Source: Candidatus Peribacteria bacterium
GTDB lineage: Bacteria > Patescibacteriota > Gracilibacteria > Peribacterales > Peribacteraceae
Length of the DNA stretch: 11,015 bases
Reading direction: 5' to 3'
NCBI GenBank assembly: GCA_903854455.1
Contig: CAINWJ010000123.1
Location: 1 to 11,015 of the forward strand
Numbering within the stretch: the first letter of the stretch is position 1; every line of letters begins with the position of its first letter. The translations under genes were made by a program, and so were the position numbers. The notes beneath the pieces were generated by a model. It made no database searches. It had not been told where the DNA came from and saw only the letters and a program-made list of their open reading frames with translations. Below, piece after piece: positions 1 through 4,945 of this stretch.

Positions 1-1813
1 ATTCGATGGCTTCCTCATCATGCTCGACGACGATGACCGTATTGCCGATGTCGCGCAGGCGATGCATGGTCGAGATCAGCCGTGCATTGTCCCGCTGATG
101 GAGCCCGATGCTCGGTTCATCCAGGACATAGAGCACGCCCTGCAGTGCCGAACCGATCTGCGTTGCCAGCCGGATTCTCTGCGCCTCGCCGCCGGAGAGT
201 GTGGCTGCACTGCGGTCGAGCGTCAGGTACTTGAGCCCGACGTTTTCTAAGAACGAGAGACGGGCGACGACTTCGGAGATGACTTTTCGCACAATCGTGA
301 ATTCGTAAGCAGAAAGAGACTCAGGGGAGCGGTCAGCGGTCAGCGGTGAGCGGTCAGCAATCGATGATGATCCTGGTGCTGTTCGCTGTTCGCTGTTCGC
401 TGTTCGCTTCTCCCGCGGCACCAATTCCTCAAAGAACCTCCGTGCCCCCGTAATCGACATCCCCGACGCATCGACAATGTTCTTCCCGCCCACCGTCACG
501 CCGAGGATTTCTTTTTTAAGCCGCTTGCCGCCGCAGTCCGGACACGGCAGCTCGAACATGTACGCCTCGATCTGCGAGCGGACGTAGCTGGAATCGGTTT
601 CATGGTGCCGGCGCTCCAGATTGGGGATCACGCCTTCATACGTCGTCTGGTAGTGCCCGTCGAACTTCTCGGAATTGAAGTCGACATCCACCTTGTCCGG
701 GTGACCGTACAGGATGATCTTCTGCACCTCCGGTGTGAGGTCCTTCCACGGCGTATCCACCGAGAACTTCTGCTTCTTCGCCAGTGCAGTCAGTGCCTGC
801 AGCATGAAGCTCATGCGACCGGCGGACGTTGCCCACGGGTGGATGGCGCCCTCGTTCACGGTCAGGTCTTTGTTCGGGATGATGCTGCCCTGATCGACCT
901 GCAGGATGCTGCCGATGCCGTGGCAGTGCTCGCAGGCGCCGTGCGGCGAGTTGAAGGAGAAGCTCCGCGGTTCTATCTCCGGGATGCTCATCTCCGGGTG
1001 ATCCGGATCGATGAATTTGTCCGAGAACTTGATCAAGTCCCCGGTATCGTTATCCAGCACGAAGAGCATGCCTTCACCTTTCCTGAGTGCCAGTTCCACG
1101 GAATCCGCCAGGCGTACGCGGTTCGGATTGGGCGACTCGATGACGGTGCCGTTCGTGAGCGTTTCTTTGACAGGTGCGAAGTCCTTGATGACCATGCGGT
1201 CGATGACGATCTCGATGTCGTGGGCTTTCTTCGGATCCAGCTCCAGCTCCTCGTCCGTCGTCACGATCTGTCCGTCGACGCGCATGCGGACGTAGCCTTC
1301 GCGCTTGATGAGGTCGAGGATCTTCTGGTGCGCACCCTTGCGTCCGACGACTTGAGGTGAGAGAAGGAGGATTTTCTTCCCTGTCGGCATGGCGGCGATG
1401 ATGTCGGTGATCTGGCTCGGCGATTGCTTGGTCAGGAGTTTGCCCGTGATAGGAGAGTGGACCTTGCCGACCTTTGCCCAGAGTAGGCGCATGTAGTCGT
1501 AGATCTCCGTGATCGTCCCGACGGTCGATCGTGGGTTCCTGGGCGCAGTCTTCTGATCGATCGAGATGGCGGGACTGAGTCCTTCGATGGAATCCACCTC
1601 CGGCTTCTCCATCTGCGCGATGAACTGGCGTGCGTAGGCGGAGAGCGACTCGGCGTACCTGCGTTGCCCCTCCGCGAAGATTGTGTCGAATGCGAGGGAG
1701 GACTTCCCAGACCCCGACAAGCCGGTGATCACGGTGAGGGAATTGCGCGGAATGGTGACATCGATGTTCTTCAGGTTGTGCATCCGCGCCCCTTTGACCT
1801 TGATGAAATCCAT
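1..1813 (-). CDS. uvrA: UvrA, excinuclease ABC subunit A (3' end beyond window)
   Basis: UvrA is the damage-recognition ATPase of nucleotide excision repair; it acts as a dimer that loads UvrB on distorted DNA. About 604 residues are present, from the ATG at 1811-1813; the C-terminal third lies off the left edge. Visible in order: N-terminal start MDFIKVKGARMHNLKNI, Walker A GLSGSGKSS (about residues 31-39), the QMEKPEVDSIEGLSPAISIDQK block, Cys pair CEHC after FSFNSPHGA, a second pair CPDCGGKRL, ABC signature LSGGEAQRIRLATQIGS, Walker B VLYVLDEPSIGLHQRDN and the switch VIVVEHDEEAI at the window edge. Between FFEEL and RLSFLENVGLKYLTL there are roughly 34 more residues than I recall in E. coli UvrA; this excess is the heptamer-repeat element at 328-408, read in frame. 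No Shine-Dalgarno box precedes the ATG and no SOS/LexA box is recognisable. The gene is isolated from its neighbour by 113 bp. Confidence 0.97.
   Translation of the reverse strand, partial: MDFIKVKGARMHNLKNIDVTIPRNSLTVITGLSGSGKSSLAFDTIFAEGQRRYAESLSAYARQFIAQMEKPEVDSIEGLSPAISIDQKTAPRNPRSTVGTITEIYDYMRLLWAKVGKVHSPITGKLLTKQSPSQITDIIAAMPTGKKILLLSPQVVGRKGAHQKILDLIKREGYVRMRVDGQIVTTDEELELDPKKAHDIEIVIDRMVIKDFAPVKETLTNGTVIESPNPNRVRLADSVELALRKGEGMLFVLDNDTGDLIKFSDKFIDPDHPEMSIPEIEPRSFSFNSPHGACEHCHGIGSILQVDQGSIIPNKDLTVNEGAIHPWATSAGRMSFMLQALTALAKKQKFSVDTPWKDLTPEVQKIILYGHPDKVDVDFNSEKFDGHYQTTYEGVIPNLERRHHETDSSYVRSQIEAYMFELPCPDCGGKRLKKEILGVTVGGKNIVDASGMSITGARRFFEELVPREKRTANSEQRTAPGSSSIADRSPLTADRSPESLSAYEFTIVRKVISEVVARLSFLENVGLKYLTLDRSAATLSGGEAQRIRLATQIGSALQGVLYVLDEPSIGLHQRDNARLISTMHRLRDIGNTVIVVEHDEEAIE
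328..408. repeat. Heptamer inverted-repeat element inside uvrA
   Basis: Arm 1 (328-359) is four plus-strand 7-mers: AGCGGTC, AGCGGTC, AGCGGTG, AGCGGTC, then AGCA. Arm 2 (377-408) is four copies of GCTGTTC plus GCT. Reverse-complemented, arm 2 is AGCGAAC repeats, so the arms align over 32 bases with 23 matches; mismatches recur at the same two positions of each unit. The 17-base loop is 360-376. The element is 81 bp, a multiple of three, and lies in the uvrA reading frame. Because 7 and 3 are coprime, it encodes heptapeptide repeats: RTANSEQ-RTA from arm 2 and ADRSPLT-ADRSP from arm 1. What is seen is the repeat; its origin and role are unknown. Confidence 0.9.
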
Positions 1814-1926
1814 AGGAATGAGGAAAAAACTATGATCTTTAGCGTGACCATAGCCGGGAGAGCTTACACGAGCGGACGGGGTCTTGTCGAGGGTGGGAGT
1901 GAAAGGAGCTAAGACCTCGCATTGGA
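1814..1926. other. Spacer between uvrA and the first Cys-rich gene
   Basis: This spacer holds no gene. The uvrA start codon sits in a small inverted repeat (CATAG at 1811-1815, CTATG at 1830-1834). A GGTCTT/AAGACC pair (1880-1885 and 1911-1916) could form a stem with a 25-base loop after the Cys-rich gene, but no T-tract follows it, so it is not a convincing terminator. No clear promoter for uvrA was found. Confidence 0.4.
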
Positions 1927-3279
1927 TCATTCACAGGTTGTGGTCGCAGAACAACTGAATGTGCAGAAAAGAAATAACTTAGTATTATTTATATCCCCCA
2001 ATCTTTCCCAGCGACTGGGCATCGGTTTCGGGTTGTAGGGATTGAGCTTCGCGGGATTCGGGACTACGGAACAGCTTTTTTGTGTAGTTTTTTTGCATGT
2101 GGGATCGCAGGAGGCAGTTCCTGCGGAGAACGAGTACTCTTTTGCAATGTTTGTACACGCTGTCTGCGCCTCGTCTTTTCCGGGGGAATTCTTATTAAAC
2201 ACGTTACCTTTCACAGAAACCTTGTTAAGACCAATCTGCGCTTCGTAATGTTCTTCTTTCGGGTTGAAGGTAGCAGGGTATGTCGTTGTCCCAGGCGTTT
2301 TGCAGACGGGCACTTTGCATTCTGTTCCACAGGTATTGGCATCGTTTAACCAGTTGCGTTCAATATTGAGGGATGGGATACAGGCTGCTTTTATGTAGCT
2401 TGGATTGCAAGAAGCTTCATGGATATTGTTATCCACAATGCAGCATGCTCCCTGCAAAGGTGGGGGCGCGATCGGGCAATTGAGGATGCCCGTCCGACTG
2501 TCACAGCAGGATTTCTCTGAATCGAAAGCTTGTCCTTTGGAATTGGTACATTTGTCATTCGTCGTCTGACCGCAGTAGTAACCTTGCGATAACTTGGTTC
2601 CCTTGTAATCCACGAGGCACCAGGTTTGATCTGGTGAGTAACATTGTTCTTGCAGTTGGGCAGTACATTCAGCCTCAGTGTCATACATTGTTGGCAACCG
2701 TTTTCTTAATTTTCCTGCCAAAGTATTTTCCCATATTACTCCATTTGCTGTGCACTTGGATGGTGTCGTTAGACCACATGCCAAGCCTTGCTTTTTATTG
2801 CTATATCCGCAGCACCATTGAGTTGCTTCGCTGCTTTGCGATGACGCAGAGCTTTGCGAGACAGAAGTACTTGTGACGGAAGAAGACTCTGAAACTGACG
2901 TACTGGTAGCAGCAGTGGAGATTGTTTCAGACGCTGACGCTGATTCCGAAGAGGATGTACTCTCAGATGTTGTGGATGCTGACTCGGATTCAGAAGAGGA
3001 CGAGGAAAAACATAGAGCTCTGCACTCATCGTATGTATCGGCTATATGCTCTGTTCCCAATGGGCACGATGATGAGTATGCAGCCTCACAGCCGCCAGTA
3101 CTTCTATTGCAGCAGAAGGTTCCATTGAAAGTTCCCAGGTAGCCGACGGGTAGAGAGTGTTCAGATGGCGGCGACGTTGATACATCTCCCCGTAGATTCA
3201 AGCCACTCAATCTCTGTCCTCCTACTATGATCGCAACAACGACCAGGATCGCTCCGACGAAGAGTAGGACTTTCTGCAT
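1927..3279 (-). CDS. Membrane-anchored Ser/Cys-rich secreted protein, paralog A
   Basis: Unrecognised family; 450 residues. Residues 4-22 form one hydrophobic segment (LLFVGAILVVVAIIVGG core), an N-terminal anchor or signal without an obvious cleavage site, so the rest should be outside the cytoplasm. Cys module 1 is at 56-90, a Ser/Thr/Glu-rich linker at about 92-152, module 2 (WCCGYSNKKQG) at 156-213, module 3 at 221-268, a PPP linker, module 4 (ACCIVDNN) at 279-321, and an eight-Cys tail at 326-449 ending C-x3-C-x5-C. Each module holds six Cys, giving 32 in all; module 3 is irregular, starting with WC and having CC later. I chose the ATG at 3277-3279 over an upstream in-frame GTG (3295-3297) because the paralog next door starts at the matching MQK. 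Expression is probably from the promoter at 3307-3334. Base composition is more AT-rich than in clpB or uvrA. Extracellular adhesion or surface structure is inference only. Confidence 0.85.
   Translation of the reverse strand: MQKVLLFVGAILVVVAIIVGGQRLSGLNLRGDVSTSPPSEHSLPVGYLGTFNGTFCCNRSTGGCEAAYSSSCPLGTEHIADTYDECRALCFSSSSSESESASTTSESTSSSESASASETISTAATSTSVSESSSVTSTSVSQSSASSQSSEATQWCCGYSNKKQGLACGLTTPSKCTANGVIWENTLAGKLRKRLPTMYDTEAECTAQLQEQCYSPDQTWCLVDYKGTKLSQGYYCGQTTNDKCTNSKGQAFDSEKSCCDSRTGILNCPIAPPPLQGACCIVDNNIHEASCNPSYIKAACIPSLNIERNWLNDANTCGTECKVPVCKTPGTTTYPATFNPKEEHYEAQIGLNKVSVKGNVFNKNSPGKDEAQTACTNIAKEYSFSAGTASCDPTCKKTTQKSCSVVPNPAKLNPYNPKPMPSRWERLGDINNTKLFLFCTFSCSATTTCE
2876..3000 (-). repeat. 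Ser-linker coding repeat, copy A
   Basis: This 125-bp stretch of paralog A matches 4436-4560 in paralog B at 116 of 125 positions, with no gaps and a constant offset of 1560. The first 56 bases (2876-2931) are identical. The flanking Cys-module sequence is far more diverged. It encodes the Ser/Thr/Glu/Ala-rich linker containing SASASETISTAATSTSVSES. Confidence 0.9.
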
Positions 3280-3306
3280 AGGAATACGAAGAAACACACT
3301 GTTTCA

Positions 3307-3334
3307 ACAGTAGCCTTTTTCGATGTAGAGTCAA
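3307..3334 (-). promoter_or_regulatory. Candidate sigma70-type promoter for paralog A
   Basis: On the minus strand TTGACT (3329-3334), a 16-base spacer and TACTGT (3307-3312) precede the chosen ATG by 27 bases. The sequence after the -10, TACTGTTG followed by GTGTGTTTC, is matched upstream of paralog B (TACCGTTG, GTGTGTTCC). That conservation supports a real control region. Called by eye. Confidence 0.45.
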
Positions 3335-3387
3335 GAATTGTTATGTTGCAGATCGATAGAAGTCGGTGCTGTCAGTCGTATTACACT

Positions 3388-4836
3388 TTACAGTGCTTCG
3401 TTATCAACGCAGGTAAATGTTGATGTGCACGTAATACCGCAATTTACTGAAGCAGGACCGGAACTTGGACGGAAGATTTTGGAATGGAAAGAGACAGAAC
3501 AACTGACAGTGGATTGAACTTTGCAGGGATTCCAGGGATCTGCGCTTTTTCCACACGATATAGTTGGCTTGCTCGGACCATAGGAATCTGCGACGGTTTG
3601 GCAAATGATTTCTGGGTCATCTGTTGCGGGAATGATCTTGCTTACGCCAAAACTTCCATCCACTTTTATCTGGGCTGGATTGCCAGTAACCGGATAGATT
3701 GTTGCCCGAGCTGACATTGAATTTGTATTGGTACCTTTTTTTGAAATATTGCAGAGCTTACATTGAGCGGAGCACATATTTGCATCGCTAAACCATTCAG
3801 CACGACTGGACTTGATGGTGTCGTTCACAATATCCGGTTTGCATTCTACCTTGTCCGTCGTGGAACACGCTGCGTTCGTTGTATAACTGCGTCTTGTCTT
3901 ATCTACGACTTCACGAAAAACATACTGTGAAACGGAAATGCGAAGCATGGCATAATCCCCCCAAGTCTGAGTGACTTTGCAGCATGATCCTTCTTCTGCA
4001 GGAGGTGGCGGTGGAGTAGCTGGAGCATCTACATTGCAGTCATTTTCTAGTCGTGCTGTACAGTCGGATTCCGAACCAAGCATGAGCGCAGGTCGGGAGG
4101 AAACAACTTTTCCATTAGAATCTTTTACCGGAATAGATGCGTTATTTTCACAACTGTTCTGCGTGACTCTTGCACATACATTATTGCCTTGTTTTTTGCT
4201 GTACCCACAACACCATGTTTTCTTTGCAGGCATCTCACAATCTGTCATGCAATCGTCTTTTGAGGTGAAGAAGTAGCCTCCTGCACCTCCTTGTTCCTTT
4301 TTCTGTGTGCATCTGTTATATGTAATTTCTTTGTCTGAGCAATAATAGCCCGGCTCACTATGAAATTTCGCATCGTACACGCAGCATGTTCCTGTTTTTT
4401 CGCTTTCCGCACTCTGAGATACTGAGGCACTCGTCACGGAAGAAGACTCTGAAACTGACGTACTGGTAGCAGCAGTGGAGATTGTTTCAGAGGCTGACGC
4501 TGATTCCGAAGCGGACACACTCTCCGATGTTGTGGATGTTGACTCGGATTCCGAAGCGGAGACTGATGATGCGCAGAGATTATTGCACGCTGGAAGATCG
4601 TGTGAATTTAGTTCTGTTGTTTCGGGAGGGCAGGGAGTTGAGTAAGAAACATTCGTACATGTTCCCTTATTAGTTCCGTTTGTATAGCAGCAGTAATGTG
4701 CGGAAGAAGAGGAATCGCCGTCAGACGATGTCGCAGACAGCTCTCCACGCAGGTTTCCAAATGTCATCTTCTGACCGGCGACAACGACGGCAACCACGAC
4801 CAGGATCGTTCCGACGAACAGCATGATTTTTTGCAT
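3388..4836 (-). CDS. Membrane-anchored Ser/Cys-rich secreted protein, paralog B
   Basis: Unrecognised family; 482 residues, paralogous to the protein at 1927-3279. The N-terminus MQKIMLFVGTILVVVAVVVA is a single hydrophobic anchor followed by a conserved NLRGEL. Cys module 1 is at 49-88, the Ser-rich linker at about 90-146, module 2 (TCCVYDAKF...GYYC) at 151-200, module 3 (WCCGYSKKQG) at 209-267, a poly-Pro linker near 274-279, module 4 at 285-359, and the tail at 362-476 with eight Cys. Like its paralog it has 4 x 6 + 8 = 32 Cys. The tail shares YP-x-T-x-NP, a C-x15-C step (412-428; 375-391 in A) and the final C-x3-C-x5-C. The ATG at 4834-4836 lacks a Shine-Dalgarno box. All-paired cysteines after an export segment suggest a disulfide-rich extracytoplasmic protein; the function is not known. 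Confidence 0.87.
   Translation of the reverse strand: MQKIMLFVGTILVVVAVVVAGQKMTFGNLRGELSATSSDGDSSSSAHYCCYTNGTNKGTCTNVSYSTPCPPETTELNSHDLPACNNLCASSVSASESESTSTTSESVSASESASASETISTAATSTSVSESSSVTSASVSQSAESEKTGTCCVYDAKFHSEPGYYCSDKEITYNRCTQKKEQGGAGGYFFTSKDDCMTDCEMPAKKTWCCGYSKKQGNNVCARVTQNSCENNASIPVKDSNGKVVSSRPALMLGSESDCTARLENDCNVDAPATPPPPPAEEGSCCKVTQTWGDYAMLRISVSQYVFREVVDKTRRSYTTNAACSTTDKVECKPDIVNDTIKSSRAEWFSDANMCSAQCKLCNISKKGTNTNSMSARATIYPVTGNPAQIKVDGSFGVSKIIPATDDPEIICQTVADSYGPSKPTISCGKSADPWNPCKVQSTVSCSVSFHSKIFRPSSGPASVNCGITCTSTFTCVDNEAL
4436..4560 (-). repeat. Ser-linker coding repeat, copy B
   Basis: Second copy of the 125-bp Ser-linker segment of 2876-3000, with 116 of 125 bases identical. The 9 differences are mostly clustered toward the end encoding the N-terminal side of the linker. 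The same pair of genes also keeps high DNA similarity over the first 39 coding bases (3241-3279 against 4798-4836, about 32 matches). Confidence 0.9.
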
Positions 4837-4867
4837 ACATCAGTGTCGGGAACACACGTTGTCAGCA

Positions 4868-4896
4868 ACGGTATCGTCTCCGGCGAGCTGAGTCCA
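4868..4896 (-). promoter_or_regulatory. Candidate sigma70-type promoter for paralog B
   Basis: On the minus strand TGGACT (4891-4896), a 17-base spacer and TACCGT (4868-4873) lie 31 bases before the ATG of paralog B. The -10 region and the GTGTGTTCC that follows resemble the paralog A promoter. The hairpin at 4898-4915 sits directly upstream of the -35. Confidence 0.4.
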
Positions 4897-4897
4897 G

Positions 4898-4915
4898 TTC
4901 CTGCGGTTGCAGGAA
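4898..4915. other. Perfect 7-bp hairpin between clpB and paralog B
   Basis: TTCCTGC (4898-4904), a 4-base loop, then GCAGGAA (4909-4915): a perfect 7-bp stem, 31 bp past the clpB stop. No T-run follows it on the minus strand, so it is not a standard intrinsic terminator. It could stabilise the clpB mRNA 3' end or be an operator for the downstream promoter. Confidence 0.4.
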
Positions 4916-4945
4916 TCGGAATCTTGGATCCGGTCGGATGATTCT

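Noticed and set aside
328..408. Heptamer arrays as CRISPR or simple microsatellite slippage
   Set aside because: Units are 7 bases with no spacers, so not CRISPR. Plain slippage would not explain paired inverted arms at three sites.
602..1360. Long plus-strand frame of 252 codons
   Set aside because: It is the antisense shadow of uvrA, which has all its motifs on the minus strand here.
2873..3142. Acidic plus-strand frame rich in Asp/Glu/Ser
   Set aside because: Complement of the Ser-rich linker codons; no start context or homology, and the minus-strand frame is conserved in the paralog.
3280..3297. Upstream GTG start adding six residues to paralog A
   Set aside because: Paralog B starts exactly at the MQK Met, and the candidate promoter's start point falls close to the GTG, so the ATG at 3279 is preferred.
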